Positions 39,001-45,904 of a DNA stretch of 64,000 nucleotides are shown one piece after another (position 1 is the first letter of the stretch; the number at the start of each line of letters is the position of its first letter). The stretch is from Ophiodon elongatus (Eukaryota; Chordata; Actinopteri; Perciformes; Hexagrammidae). The stretch is taken from assembly GCA_016806645.1 (NCBI GenBank), contig JACSYO010002111.1:764501-828500 (forward strand), in the 5' to 3' direction. A program made the translations under genes and the position numbers. The notes under the pieces are model-generated. The model did not search any database. It was not told the DNA's origin and saw only the letters and a list, made by a program, of their open reading frames with translations.

Positions 39001-41285
39001 CTCAAGTCTGGGGCGTAAACAACATCCATATATAAGTGATCGGGAGAGCCCCGACGGTTAGAGTTCTGTTCGACTTTGGGACTCTCCGGGTGTACATGTC
39101 GCCCGTCTTGACATATGTTGCTTGTTTGTAATAAACTTCATTATACCAGCAAGAACAGTGTCCGCGGAGATTCCTTCATCATCACTCCAACATCACTGTC
39201 GCTTGAAATATACAACATTGGGCATAGTAATCATACTGTTTCCCTTACCAAGTTACTTATTAAAGAAAAACACTTATTATATGGCAAGGACTACAGTACC
39301 ATTCTTCTGTCTTACTAAGGCCAGTCTTGCTGGGGACACTGTTGGACCCAACCCGGTTTCCTACGCTGTAACCAGAATAAATGTGTGGTGTACTCCAGCC
39401 CTCTTTTCCAGAACCCCTGAGCTTTCTGTCATTGAAACAGTCCAGAGACACATAAAGAGAGACTGCAATACTCAAAGGCAAGACAGCTTGGAACATACTG
39501 ATAAACTGACACCTAAAACATTTGTACCATGGACTTTGACGGGTGCCCGTGGCAGAACATGCTGTTGTGCACCAAGAGCATCATAAGCCTTATTATTTAT
39601 TGTGATCCCCAATAACTGAGGCCTTATTGCTTACTGGATCTTTCCGGGGTACACGATCCAGACTTGAGCCTACGGGACTATCTGATGTGTCCCCACATGA
39701 GAAGAGTAGAAACTGTTTGCAAACTTTCCAGGCAAGACTGTGTGGGCGTCGCTGAAGTGCAGCAGAAGAACTCCCTGCTCTAGAGAAGCGTCTGTGCTCC
39801 ATCTGAGGATTTGTTTGTCAGCTTTGTCCCTTTGGTCTCTCCCCCAGTGATCCACAAGGAAGCTCTGTCATAATGATGCGCTGCATGCTTTTTCTCTCAT
39901 GAGCAAAGATGACGGATTACAGATACAAATTGTTTTGTGTTGAGTGTTGAATTGTTGAAATGTTGCTTTTTCATGTGTCTTCTTCGGTTAGCAGGCTTTG
40001 AGTGCATTTATTTCATGCAGCATCAGATGATGGTATGCACTGTGTTTTGTGTGTCTCCAGCAATGGTACACCAGCACTATGAACCTTCTAGGAACATGGC
40101 TGACAGACCGCATGGACCTGCAGCTCCACCTTTATCAGCTGAAGATTCTCATCAGGGTTGTCAAGGTGAGAACGGCTTCCTTTTACATTTATAAACCACA
40201 TATCTAAATGCAAGCAAAATGTATTATCATATGAATATTTTCAAGAATCAATATCATGACTGACTGACTCTTGTATAACTCTGGTAGATTATATATATAA
40301 TCTCACTGCTGCTTCCCACTTGATTTGATATGTATTGTTGTTTAAATGGATATGCCTCCTCTATTCAAACAGTGTGGTGTTTTGTCAGTTGCACTTGTTA
40401 CATTTTTAGTTGGCCTTTCTGGTTGTGAAATATTGTTCTTTTAACTCCAATACCTTTATTTGACATCAATTGCTACTTGATACTTTACAGATTATACATG
40501 TAAAAATCATCATGTATTGATATAGATCAACTACCCAACTGAAACCTAAGAAAACTGGGTACGCATGAATGGAAATAATACGTAGCTCAAATCATTCAAT
40601 CATTCATTTTTCAAACCCAGGACCTTACTAAATATTCCACAAAGCTATCCACTGAGCCGCTCTGCTGCCCACTTTGTCATCACTGACATCGAAACTCTCA
40701 ACAAAGTAAAAATGATAACAAACAGTCATCTTTCATCCAGGGGACCACTGTTCTGTCCCCGTGTGAAAGTCAATGTTGATTCATTTGTGTCACATAACTT
40801 GCGTTCTTCCTTAGTTATTTTAAACCAAACGTCGACCTTTTCCTATAAACCCGACTAAGTAGCTTTGTTGCCGAAACCAGTTTTTTCCTGTGAAGTTTAT
40901 TTTGATAAAACCATATGCATGAAACGAGTGGAAATCTAAACATGTTGCTGGACTTTGGTAATAAAACACACAAAAAATAAAGAGTAACTTTTCGTAAGAT
41001 ATTATACAAACTCAGTCCAGAGATCAGGCAGCTCAGATGAAATGGAGACTAATACCCTTTTGAGACCAATACAGTAAACCTTAATCTCTTTTATGTTTTG
41101 TTTGTTTGTGACAGAAAAAGTACCGTGACTTCCGCCTACAAGGGGTTCTGGACTCTACGTTGAACAGTAAGATGTATGAGACGGTGAGAAACCGGCTGAC
41201 GTTGGAAGAAGCCACAGCCTCAGTGAGGGAAGGAGGGATGCAAGGCATTTCCATGAGGGACAGTGATGAAGATGACGATAACTAG
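1078..41285 (+). CDS. cadps: CADPS (CAPS1), C-terminal part, nine exons joined
   Basis: This is the 3' part of the gene for calcium-dependent activator protein for secretion 1, a cytosolic, membrane-associated factor that primes dense-core vesicles for calcium-triggered exocytosis in neurons and endocrine cells. In the family, C2, PH and MUN/MHD1 regions come first and the C-terminal region takes part in vesicle association. Only roughly the last 337 of about 1350 residues are here. The nine exons listed separately join in frame through GT-AG junctions. Their translation follows what I recall of the human C-terminus almost residue for residue, including [21 protein letters not shown]-like, EETVKEMITLLVAK, LSRYDEGTLFSSFLSFT and YRDFRLQGVLDSTLNSK, and ends in an acidic tail DSDEDDDN. 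Earlier exons lie left of the window. CADPS2 is the alternative, but the neighbouring FEZF2 favours CADPS; teleost a/b copies cannot be told apart here. Confidence 0.95.
1213..4736. other. CADPS intron between window exons 1 and 2
   Basis: Mostly unique AT-rich sequence. A patch at 2700-2860 has short direct repeats (GCTAACAG-type units and two copies of CATGCACTAA) and resembles fish interspersed DNA I cannot name. The fragment at 4135-4262 is listed separately. No alternative exon could be supported. Confidence 0.4.
4135..4262. repeat. Fragment of a teleost interspersed repeat (ACTTTAAGTACATTTT type)
   Basis: The run GAGTACTTTAACTT, TTAAAGTACATTTTCCT and GTACTTTTTACAGTGTGGTA is the signature of a very common fish repeat, probably a DNA transposon remnant. 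I recognise the pattern from memory; the family name is uncertain. Confidence 0.45.
4737..4892 (+). CDS. cadps: CADPS coding exon 2 of 9 in window
   Basis: The acceptor is TTGCAG and the donor CG|GTAAGA. The exon carries 52 codons' worth of sequence in phase 2 and reads [20 protein letters not shown], then a segment ending SSDMIESCVKR. This is among the most conserved stretches of CAPS proteins, downstream of the MUN core. The final arginine codon is split CG|G with the next exon. Confidence 0.97.
5496..5799 (+). mobile_element. Putative solo LTR-like element with 5-bp target duplication
   Basis: The element begins TGTAACATCCCG and ends GGAACCGTTACG, so its ends are inverted (TGTAAC and GTTACG). 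It is flanked on both sides by CTTAC (5491-5495 and 5800-5804), which fits a 5-bp target duplication of an LTR element. Its 3' part has the phrases TAAAAGACCTTGCCCTCCACC and CTCCTGCGTCT, seen in a frequent class of fish LTR-like repeats; related pieces lie at 34690-34990 and 48625-49777. No internal coding region remains. Confidence 0.5.
5801..5817. repeat. Perfect inverted repeat TTACGCTT-C-AAGCGTAA
   Basis: Eight-base arms flank a single C. The same AAGCGTAA occurs at 5479-5486, left of the LTR-like element. It may be insertion-site sequence rather than a functional site. Confidence 0.6.
5995..6180. repeat. Teleost interspersed repeat (TGCCTCCACGCC...GTTGTCCGTCC type)
   Basis: The phrases TGCCTCCACGCCTGCGACAG and TTTCGGGTTGTCCGTCCAT belong to a repeat seen in many fish genomes. 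The family was not named. It ends about 120 bases before the CADPS exon at 6302. Confidence 0.5.
6302..6449 (+). CDS. cadps: CADPS coding exon 3 of 9 in window
   Basis: The acceptor is CGAAAG at 6296-6301, preceded by a T-rich tract. The first base completes the arginine codon, followed by [40 protein letters not shown] and LCAVDLGQE. The donor is GAG|GTATGT. The exon is 148 bases long and ends in phase 0. It matches the human segment [20 protein letters not shown] with conservative changes. Confidence 0.97.
6450..8895. other. CADPS intron between window exons 3 and 4
   Basis: Starts with T-rich tracts near 6630-6780. The rest is AT-rich unique sequence. No recognisable repeat, RNA or coding signal. 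Confidence 0.5.
8896..8970 (+). CDS. cadps: CADPS coding exon 4 of 9 in window
   Basis: The exon is 75 bases (25 codons) between CTCCAG and AAG|GTACAC. It reads RQYHSQIDDLIEE then TVKEMITLLVAK. The acceptor is followed at once by a second AG; using that one would shift the frame, so 8896 is the right start. The first residue is R where I recall H in human. Confidence 0.97.
9200..10141. repeat. 21-bp minisatellite, about 45 degenerate copies
   Basis: Tandem units close to ACTCAAAACGACCACAAAGAG run through most of the 1.4-kb intron between window exons 4 and 5. Units vary (GACTACAAAGTG, CAACCACAAAAA and so on). A poly-G run at 9180-9198 marks the left edge. Because 21 is a multiple of three, open frames made of heptads appear on both strands; they are by-products of the repeat. 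Confidence 0.9.
10142..10369. other. Remainder of CADPS intron before window exon 5
   Basis: Short unique AT-rich sequence ending in a CTTCTT pyrimidine tract and acceptor. Confidence 0.6.
10370..10453 (+). CDS. cadps: CADPS coding exon 5 of 9 in window
   Basis: The exon is 84 bases (28 codons), with a long pyrimidine tract before CTCAG and donor ACA|GTAAGT. It reads FVVILESVLAKLSRYDEG then TLFSSFLSFT, which matches CAPS proteins with only conservative differences. It follows the intron occupied by the 21-bp minisatellite. Confidence 0.97.
10454..11367. other. CADPS intron between window exons 5 and 6
   Basis: The stretch 10690-10820 carries a dispersed repeat (listed separately). The rest has no recognised feature apart from a T run at 11076-11089. 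Confidence 0.5.
10690..10820 (+). repeat. Dispersed TIR family fragment (GGTTAGGTTT type)
   Basis: TAGGCAACATACTGTAACTA, then TTGGTTAGGTTTTGTAAAAG and ATCGTGGTTATGGTTAAAT follow the internal part of the family seen at 20445-20620, 40735-41010(-), 45905-46140, 51036-51388(-) and 55600-55860. Confidence 0.5.
11368..11400 (+). CDS. cadps: CADPS microexon, coding exon 6 of 9 in window
   Basis: This 33-base microexon (11 codons, VKAASKYVDVP) lies between GTCAAG and CCT|GTAAGT. It is in phase 0 at both ends, so skipping it would remove 11 residues without a frameshift. The 11 residues are identical to the human sequence as I recall it. Confidence 0.95.
13075..13130. mobile_element. hAT-type terminal fragment
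   Basis: TAGTGGTTCTCAACAAGTC followed by GGGGTCGCGAGATGG is typical of one end of hAT/Charlie-like elements. No matching partner end was found, so this is a fragment. Confidence 0.35.
13504..14041. mobile_element. Putative non-autonomous hAT-like element
   Basis: The left end CAGTCATTCCCAAACACTGG and the reverse complement of the right end, CAGTGTCTCCAAAACC, share a CAGT...TCC.AAAC pattern, and both lead into GGGTC/GACCCAC-type sequence. The flanking 8-mers match poorly, so boundaries are tentative. No transposase coding is left. Confidence 0.4.
14134..14241 (+). CDS. cadps: CADPS coding exon 7 of 9 in window
   Basis: The exon is 108 bases (36 codons) with acceptor CTGCAG and donor GAT|GTAAGT. 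It reads KPGMDVADGYVTFVRHSQD, MLREKVNEEVYIERLFD. It stands before the 25.8-kb intron. Confidence 0.97.
14930..15310. promoter_or_regulatory. Candidate conserved non-coding element
   Basis: GC-balanced unique block in the long CADPS intron. It has ACAATTAGTAAAT, a CpG-rich centre (CCCCGCGGCGGGGCG), GGGATTATCC (TAATCC type), TGAGTCAGCA (AP-1/MARE type) and CATAATCAATTG. It stands out against AT-rich surroundings. Inferred from appearance only. Confidence 0.3.
15845..15943. repeat. Cluster of four hairpins, two of them mutually exclusive
   Basis: Perfect inverted repeats follow one another: 15845-15850 with 15854-15859 (GCTGAC/GTCAGC, 3-base loop), 15874-15879 with 15883-15888 (ACCGCA/TGCGGT, 3-base loop), 15897-15911 with 15917-15931 (15-base arms TGTCTGCACAGTAAT and ATTACTGTGCAGACA, 5-base loop) and 15910-15920 with 15933-15943 (11-base arms ATTCCAGATTA and TAATCTGGAAT). 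The last two overlap, so only one can form at a time. Confidence 0.75.
16622..17202. mobile_element. Putative non-autonomous hAT-like element carrying two microsatellites
   Basis: The left end is CAGTGATTTTTAAAGTGGGG and the right end, reversed, is CAGGGGTTACCATC. Flanking 8-mers CTTCAAAT (16614-16621) and CTTTGAAT (17203-17210) match at six of eight positions, as expected for an old 8-bp hAT target duplication. Inside are (AAT)n at 16741-16776 and (CA)n at 16900-16979. Confidence 0.45.
16900..16979. repeat. (CA)n microsatellite, about 40 units
   Basis: Uninterrupted CA dinucleotides. Histidine/threonine and cysteine/valine open frames over it on both strands are artefacts of the repeat. Confidence 0.98.
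17260..17720. other. GC-rich unique block, function unknown
   Basis: Balanced, complex sequence in an AT-rich intron, with open frames of about 70-120 codons on both strands but no recognisable protein motif or splice-site context. It may be non-coding conserved sequence. Not called as a gene. Confidence 0.3.
18606..18647. repeat. (GT)n microsatellite
   Basis: About 21 uninterrupted GT units. Confidence 0.97.
19301..19344. repeat. Inverted repeat with nested stem
   Basis: Arms ATTCTATTGT (19301-19310) and ACAATAGAAT (19335-19344) enclose a second, shorter stem CTTCT...AGAAG. No known RNA family recognised. Confidence 0.6.
20445..20620 (+). repeat. Dispersed TIR family copy (TTAGGTTTAGG type)
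   Basis: CAACTCAGTTATGTTTAGGC, AACAAACCCACTTAGTTAGG and TTGTGTTAAAATAACTAAGG parallel the copy at 55600-55860 in the same order. Member of the dispersed family described at 51036-51388. Confidence 0.6.
20900..21451 (+). pseudogene. Degenerate LINE reverse transcriptase fragment
   Basis: Short blocks follow the order of a common fish non-LTR retrotransposon: GGCAGACCAGGGTGGTGG, CTCGGATTCAGGAGGAGCAA, TGTGAGAGC...TTTGTCTGCATT, GGTTCTCAGTGGGCA and, at the end, GGTGTGGCATCCGCAGCAAT with GAGCCTGAAGGCGAAACTCT. Stop codons and deletions break every frame, so it is a dead piece of the reverse transcriptase region. Recognised from memory of fish LINE consensus DNA; the clade was not determined. Confidence 0.6.
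21816..22447. mobile_element. Putative non-autonomous TIR element
   Basis: The left end TATGAATGGGCGATACC and the reversed right end TAGAGATGAGTGGATCAATA share the GATGGGCGATAC-like pattern of a frequent fish DNA transposon. GATACCGATACT and GTATCAGTACCGC lie just inside each end. No coding capacity. Confidence 0.4.
22455..22570. repeat. Teleost interspersed repeat (AATTC repeats, TATAGCCCAAAATCACAAATT)
   Basis: A run of AATTC units leads into the phrase TATAGCCCAAAATCACAAAT, then TTTGCCTCAGAAGGCTTTAC and CATCCTCTGTCCCAG. This is one of the commonest percomorph interspersed repeats, here directly abutting the TIR element. It supports the fish assignment. Confidence 0.65.
22885..23045. repeat. 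Teleost interspersed repeat with CRE and paired YY1-like motifs
   Basis: Opens with ATAGACTGTATATAATAAGT, then TGACGTCA (22922-22929), GTTTGTGGACTGCTGAGAAG and two CCATCTTGG motifs about 22 bases apart. The sequence is a frequent fish repeat; promoter-like motifs are visible but activity is unknown. Confidence 0.55.
23920..24110. promoter_or_regulatory. Candidate conserved non-coding element
   Basis: Unique block with GGTCAATTATACACTTAATC, GGGGATTAGGAG (OTX-type TAATCC reversed), CATTGATTGATTTG and GACCTTGG. It looks like developmental enhancer DNA. No alignment possible here. Confidence 0.3.
24250..24340. repeat. G-rich low-complexity tract
   Basis: Many G runs of three to seven separated by one to seven bases, so a G-quadruplex could form on the plus strand. 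Confidence 0.6.
25250..26480. promoter_or_regulatory. Candidate cluster of conserved non-coding elements
   Basis: Over 1.2 kb of complex, repeat-free, GC-balanced sequence. Sites include GGTTTATTGATCGGGG and GTGAATTGATCGAGG (25466-25510), GATTAACTTGTCTGAC with TGACAGCTGCTC (25615-25650) and TTTATTGTCCACCACAGAG (25995-26015). Open frames of 70-139 codons occur but show no protein motif. Regulatory role is inferred. Confidence 0.3.
26845..27010. repeat. Teleost interspersed repeat (TTTATTGTCACATAC...GGAGCAGTGG type)
   Basis: TTTTTATTGTCACATACAAT, AGTGAAATCTGACCTCTGCA and AAGCATCAGGAGCAGTGGGG are the known phrases of a common fish repeat. Family name uncertain. Confidence 0.55.
27880..28130. 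promoter_or_regulatory. Candidate conserved non-coding element
   Basis: Unique, complex sequence with GGTCAATATTTCATC, TGCATATTACATTATACGTG and AGCTCCATTAGCCTCC, followed by a poly-G run. Weak call, from appearance only. Confidence 0.2.
28554..28627. repeat. Compound (CT)n-(CA)n microsatellite
   Basis: About 21 CT units (28554-28596), a CGCTCG bridge and about 13 CA units. Confidence 0.97.
29819..29865. repeat. (CA)n microsatellite
   Basis: About 23 CA units. Confidence 0.97.
30050..30111. repeat. (TG)n microsatellite with CG-containing tail
   Basis: TG units, then GTGCGTGTGCGTGCGTGCATG: alternating purine-pyrimidine with CG steps, favourable for Z-DNA. Confidence 0.95.
32058..32104. repeat. 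GT- and G-rich low-complexity tract
   Basis: TGTGTGTG runs interrupted by GGCGG, ending in a run of 12 G. Confidence 0.85.
34690..34990 (-). mobile_element. LTR-like repeat remnant
   Basis: Read on the minus strand it has TTCACTTCCTGCC, then a stretch ending AGTAAAGTGCTTTTACTCAC, CTGAGTCTGCTTTTGAGTCA and TTTGCCCTTTGGTTCAG. This order parallels the LTR-like repeats at 5496-5799 and 48625-49777 (CACTTCCTGCC near the start, TAAAAG and CTGC.TTTGAGTC near the end). Boundaries approximate. Confidence 0.45.
36628..37428. mobile_element. Putative non-autonomous TIR element
   Basis: The left end GGACATTTTCACACC and the reversed right end GGATGCTTTCACACC match at 12 of 15 positions. The right part (37255-37428) has GGAAGCGGGCCGAGACC and TTTCACACCAGTCCA, phrases of a fish transposon repeat. 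No coding capacity. Confidence 0.45.
37255..37428. repeat. Right-end part of the TIR element
   Basis: Recognisable interspersed repeat phrases (ACCACACCATACCTCGCTTG, GGTGTGAAAGCATCC). Listed separately because it is the more confident part of the element above. Confidence 0.4.
38148..38612. repeat. 38-bp minisatellite, about 12 copies
   Basis: Tandem units such as CACACTGTAAATAGAGAAA followed by TCACAACCAAACACAGGAA. The central copies (about 38220-38410) are nearly identical and the outer ones are diverged, the usual pattern of recent central expansion. Minus-strand open frames here are products of the repeat. Confidence 0.92.
38840..39190 (+). mobile_element. Putative solo LTR
   Basis: A compact promoter and terminator pair fits an LTR: TATATAAG at 39029-39036 and AATAAA at 39130-39135, about 100 bases apart, followed by CTTCATTATACCAGCAAGAA and GTGTCCGCGGAGATTCC. 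The left edge may be TGTGACTTTGG near 38851. No target duplication was established and the 154-codon open frame starting at 39122 runs out of the LTR into unique sequence with no known motif. Confidence 0.4.
40061..40165 (+). CDS. cadps: CADPS coding exon 8 of 9 in window
   Basis: The exon is 105 bases (35 codons) with acceptor CTCCAG and donor AAG|GTGAGA. It reads QWYTSTMNLLGTWLTDRMD then LQLHLYQLKILIRVVK. Human differs at a few positions (SSMNVIC for STMNLLG, from memory), so this fish copy shows some drift but remains open and in frame. Confidence 0.97.
40612..40678 (-). repeat. Possible tRNA-derived SINE remnant
   Basis: Reversed, it contains GCGGCTCAGTGGATAGC, like an RNA polymerase III A box of a tRNA-type head; the B box is lost. 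Weak. Confidence 0.25.
40735..41010 (-). repeat. Dispersed TIR family copy, minus strand
   Basis: Reversed, it reads CATATGGTTTTATCAAAATA, GGCAACAAAGCTACTTAGTC, GTTTAAAATAACTAAGGAAG and ACAGTGGTCCCCTGG, in the same order as the plus-strand copy at 55600-55860. Confidence 0.6.
41115..41285 (+). CDS. cadps: CADPS last coding exon with stop
   Basis: The acceptor is GTGACAG. The exon has 56 codons plus TAG and reads KKYRDFRLQGVLDSTLNSK, MYETVRNRLTLEEATASVRE, GGMQGISMRDSDEDDDN. The acidic C-terminus is typical of CAPS1. The stop codon occupies 41283-41285. Confidence 0.97.
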   Translation, partial: KKYRDFRLQGVLDSTLNSKMYETVRNRLTLEEATASVREGGMQGISMRDSDEDDDN

Positions 41286-41690
41286 ATCAAAGGGCCTGAA
41301 AACTACAAGAATGTCGAAGCGGTATACTGCCTGAGAACCCATGCAGCCTTTCCGAGAAGTGAAAACCGATTGGCCTAACATTCAACTTTATCCCTCCATT
41401 ATCTGCTGTTTCACTTTTTCACTCCTGTAAGAGTTCCACAGTTCTGTCTGAATTGAAGAAAATACATTGTGTGTGTCTGTTAACACTTTCAATAAGCACA
41501 GCTGTCCTATCCAAGCTATTCAAATAGAAAATACCCATGTAAAACTCATCACGACACTAAAACTAAAACATGAAAAAAAATAGTTTCCAGAATATCCAAA
41601 AGAGGCCAAAATGTAACAGGAGTGCAAGCATGTGACCGTGAACACCATGCAAAATAAGTTAAATAAATTAGGATGTTAAAGACAGGAAGG
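41286..41690 (+). other. cadps: Probable CADPS 3' UTR with proximal poly(A) signal
   Basis: Unique sequence follows the stop. The first AATAAA is at 41662-41667, about 380 bases after the stop, so cleavage near 41685 is likely. This is inferred from the hexamer only. Confidence 0.5.
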
Positions 41691-44600
41691 CGATCACATC
41701 CATATGGAGTTCATCTTTTCAAGGCATAAAAAATATTATGGGAGTTCGGGAGCTTTCCTGTTACACACATTGAGCACATAGAGCACTCTCAATACTTATG
41801 AAGAGCTTATGAATCATTCAAATAATCCAGGAGATTCCAAGTGAAATCGTGAAATTGATACAGATGTCTGGTTTTTTAAGCCTGCCAACAAATGCATGAT
41901 GAACATTGTTGAAGTCACATTGTGATTGATCCAAATGCCACTAAAACCGATTGTTACAAACAACAGAGTTAAAACATTCATAAGACATTTCTAAAATTAC
42001 CCCAGAATATTCTCAAGCAATATGGTTAACTATTTTGTTCTCAACTCAACTGAGCAAGGCCATACATTTCTTTGTGTTATGCTAAACAATTTGAAATTAC
42101 TGGTTGTAAAAGGTGTGAATATGGTCTCATATTACTTTTTGGGGGGGAAATGGTTTGCATCATGTCCCAACCATAAAAGCTGAACAGAATGTTTAAAATT
42201 ATGTGCTGTGATATGATGTGACAGTAAGAGTTTTCGTATGTTCAGCCATGTTTCTCAAACAGTCACAACAACTGTCGGAGAGCAGATGAAATCCAAAACA
42301 TCGTCAACAATTGAGTAGTTTTAGTGAAATAGTGACAAAAAGTGAGAACATCATTCAGTCAATGTTTACATCTCAAGGAAGCGTTATGCCATTTTGAGAA
42401 GTCCCATTCTTTCCTCTCCAACCTGGTGTCGTATCAGTAGATCATACGGATTGTCATCTCTCAGCTCTAACCTCTTTGAATTAGCCTAATACAATCTAAA
42501 TAGGTCTAGGTGTTAGCATGTGTGAAGCATAGTTGCAAGTTTCACCCAGAGAGCTTTGGCAGTTTGTCAGTAGTTTATCTCTATGAACAGATTATGGCAG
42601 ATGAATGCAGAATCTGTCGGCAACAGGACAAGATTTTGTTATTGGAAGCATTCTGGTTACCCTTTGTAGTACGCTTGCAGTCCAAGTAGTAATGACCAAT
42701 CACATTCGAGCAGGCTTTGGTTGAATGCAGGTAAACAGTCTGTGTGGAGAGCAAAAGAGGCAGAATGCATTGGCTGTAAAGCAATCTGGGAACCCACAGA
42801 CTATTGTCTGATGATGGTTTAGCTTTTTATTGGTTTAATACTCGCCTGTAAATTGGCTGCTGGTGAAACTATCTGGTCGTAGTCATCTCTCGACTCCCAC
42901 TCCATTCTAGGTTCTAATGTTGCTGTTAATGGGACTGTAAGCAAATGTCCAGCGTAAGAGGAAATCTTGGTGTAGATATCTGCTGGCTGCACCAGAACCC
43001 TAGAAATATAACCCCTTGCCCACAGAGGTTAAATCGTTATCAGACCGATAGCCGATGGCCTTAAAGATTGGTCAGTAGTTTTTCTGTGGCCTAAACCATG
43101 TTAGTTCAGGGAGTGTCTTTGGTATAGCAAACACAAATAAGAATATCAGAGCTGGAAGAGCCACCTGTGTGATTACAATCTATTGTTTGGGAATGCTACT
43201 GTTTACCAGCAAGTTACAGCTACACAGGAAAAAAGTGTTGGATTGGATGATGAATGATCGGATATGATGGAACCAAAGTCAGGTTGGTCTCTGGAAACAG
43301 GTTACATACTAAGCTGTCTTTGTTACTGCTCTTGATCTTTTGCTCTGATTTACATTACATGGATTCTTCAAAGGTTGATATGCAGTATCGAGGTAGTGCA
43401 ACAGCAGCTAACACTCTGATGTGATTATACAGAGTCAGTCTACCAGCCCTCCACCACCTGACACCAGTAGACGAAGACTCACCAAAGTTGTTTTAGGTAA
43501 ATACACGCCATGAGGTCAATAAAATCAAACGACAAGTCCTCCTCTGGAGAGCGAAATTGCCCACAGCGAATATCACAGCAAATATCTTGGATTAGTCCAA
43601 AGTGTGGGGCAGATAGATGCACGACTGACTGCCGGATATGGTCATCCCTAGCAGGGCCAAACCTCGTCTTCATTCAACAAAACACTAACGTAATTAACCT
43701 GACTATGTCAATAACATCTGATTAATTAACACACAAGTAAGTAAGAAATTGGTTTGAAACAATCTGCTAAATGAAACACATGCTCTTATTAACCTGTAAA
43801 CAAATCAAGAGTACTTGCATGAGATGTGAAATTGTGCACACTCCATCAAGTGGAGGCACATATTAATGAAAAAGTAAAAAATGGGTAAAGTATGTCTGTG
43901 AAATGGTCTTTGTTTTGTGCAGTAAAATTGAGAGCAGGGATTTTGAATCAACGAGGTTACAATACCATCTGATGGCTTCAATAAGATCACTTATGGCCTC
44001 CGACTATACATATTACTCTACTACCAATTGTAATTGTAAATGCCACTAGTTCTTCCATTAGCGAGTGAGAAAGCTGTATGACCCCTTGACAAAGAAGGTG
44101 ATGCTGTGTTACTAACAATCTGCCAAACTGCCTACATATAAATCTATCAGTGGCAACACAGGCTGTATCTTGTTGTTGAAGTAAACCCTAACTGTTTGTG
44201 GTCTCACTTCTGCAAATGTTGGTACTTTGATTTCCACATCAATCTAAAAACCCTCACATTTCCCTGTCTTTATTTTCTTTAATAGATAAGTTAGCAAGGC
44301 AATACACATAGTTTGGTTTAATCACACTGATAGATTGTTTTCAACCTTTTTTCACATTTTCTATTTTCAAAGCAAATGCTCTATTTTAGTCAAATGTAAG
44401 TTTAATAATAGTTTATTTGCCATCTGTTCTTGTATGTGCCCTGCACTTCACTCCAGGATGTATGATGGGGCTAATCCACATTTTTATAATGGATGCTGGG
44501 AAGTGAAGTGTGCCCGTACTTTCCCTGTGTCAGCTGTTTTCTATACTGTACACCTAGCTTTGTGTCGCCCTGTGTGCAAGTACTGCATGTCTCCAGTATT

Positions 44601-44720
44601 CACTCCCCTAAGTGTTTATGCTCCATGTGTGACATTACCAGTGGGTTCATCATGCTTCTGCCTTCTAGGAGAACCCACCAAGGCCAAGAACATTTAAATA
44701 AAGGTGAATGGCAAACGTGG
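41691..44720 (+). other. Repeat-poor region, possible long 3' UTR or intergenic
   Basis: About 3 kb with no convincing open frame and no repeat I recognise. Another AATAAA sits at 44697-44702, so a distal CADPS transcript end is possible. Otherwise nothing specific is seen. Confidence 0.3.
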
Positions 44721-45900
44721 AAAGACTGTGTCACCTCATTAATTGTTGTTGGTGTGAATGACTTATTGAATGTGAAATCAGCTCAAACCATCCTGAAAAA
44801 AGGTCTAAAGCCTTTGGATTTGTTATAGAAAGCTAATACGTGTAGTTTCAACTATCGTCAGTTACTTGCACTATTTTACACAAAGAGCTAACCCCTGAGA
44901 GAAGGTTGTGTCAGCAGACTGCAAAAAAAATACATATTTGATAATCCGTGGCCTCCTTCCGTGCCCCACAGCAGTAGTTCCTTAAGAAAGAGAGTCAGAG
45001 ATTAATGCTGTGGATTAAAGCATCAGTCATCTTAAGAGTTGATATTGTCGCTGAGAAGGAGATTGAAAGAATTGCCAGAGATCAAATCAGCAATGACCAA
45101 AAAAAATCAAATCAAGAGCCAAAGATGGAAGCTAAGACTAAAGTCGGGAGGATTAATAGAAGATATAATATAGTCCAAATTAAAAGGAGACAGGATATCT
45201 TTTAATTATGTTATAGAAGGGGGAAACAAATCCTTCTCAGAAGAATAGAGAAAAAAATGATTTTAGACGAAAGTGGAGGACATGAGGTCAATCCAAATGC
45301 TTGTGAAATTTGACTTTCTCCCTGGATGATAATGCTCAGCGCTTTATAGGCTTTATGCATGTAGCTGTTTGCTTACATTTTTTTTTTACTTTTATGCTAC
45401 TGTATATGGTTCATATACCAGATATGGTTAACCAGAAGACAAACCAACACTGTTGTATTATTTTGCCTGATAATTATATTAGAATTTAGGGCCAGTGGTT
45501 TAGAGATTGTCATTATACTCTGCTGAAAACGAGAAGCTGCTACTTGATGTTTTGATCTTTGTTGAAGAGAAGGGGAGATTGGTTTGTTTGTGCATTTTGC
45601 CAACCTCAACTCAGAGTCACTCGCACCATTGTGCCGCAATACTTTTTCAAATTCACACATTTAGTTTTCACTGGCATAGCCTCTAGTGAAATGTTTGTGC
45701 AGTAATACGTTGCTTACAGAGCAGAGCTGCAACACTAGCAGGCTATGTGAGACAAAACGCAGTAGAGTAGCCTACAGTAAAGACTTGATTGGCTTCCTTT
45801 TTTCCGGTACAATCCATTAACAACAAAACACCCGGAATGGTCCTGATACCGATCCTTTGGATCCTTTTGGGACATCTCTATCAGTTTAATCTCTGTCGGT
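44721..45900. other. Intergenic, nothing recognised
   Basis: AT-rich unique sequence without a convincing gene or repeat. Confidence 0.4.
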
Positions 45901-45904
45901 CCAA

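Larger units (their letters stand above)
14242..40060. other. cadps: 25.8-kb CADPS intron between window exons 7 and 8
   Basis: Donor GTAAGT at 14242 and acceptor CTCCAG at 40055-40060. No protein-coding exon could be supported inside. Individual repeats, mobile elements and candidate regulatory blocks are listed separately. Stretches not listed (for example 15960-16600, 18660-19290, 23050-23540, 24560-25240, 28640-29800, 30120-31900, 32340-34680, 35000-36600, 39200-40050) are unique or AT-rich sequence with only short chance open frames. Confidence 0.6.
40166..41114. other. CADPS last intron
   Basis: Contains a possible tRNA-like SINE remnant at 40612-40678 and a minus-strand copy of the TTAGGTTTAGG-type family at 40735-41010. 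The rest is AT-rich. Confidence 0.6.

Noticed and set aside
39122..39586. 154-codon open frame
   Set aside because: Starts inside the putative LTR and continues into unrelated sequence; no known motif or splice signal.
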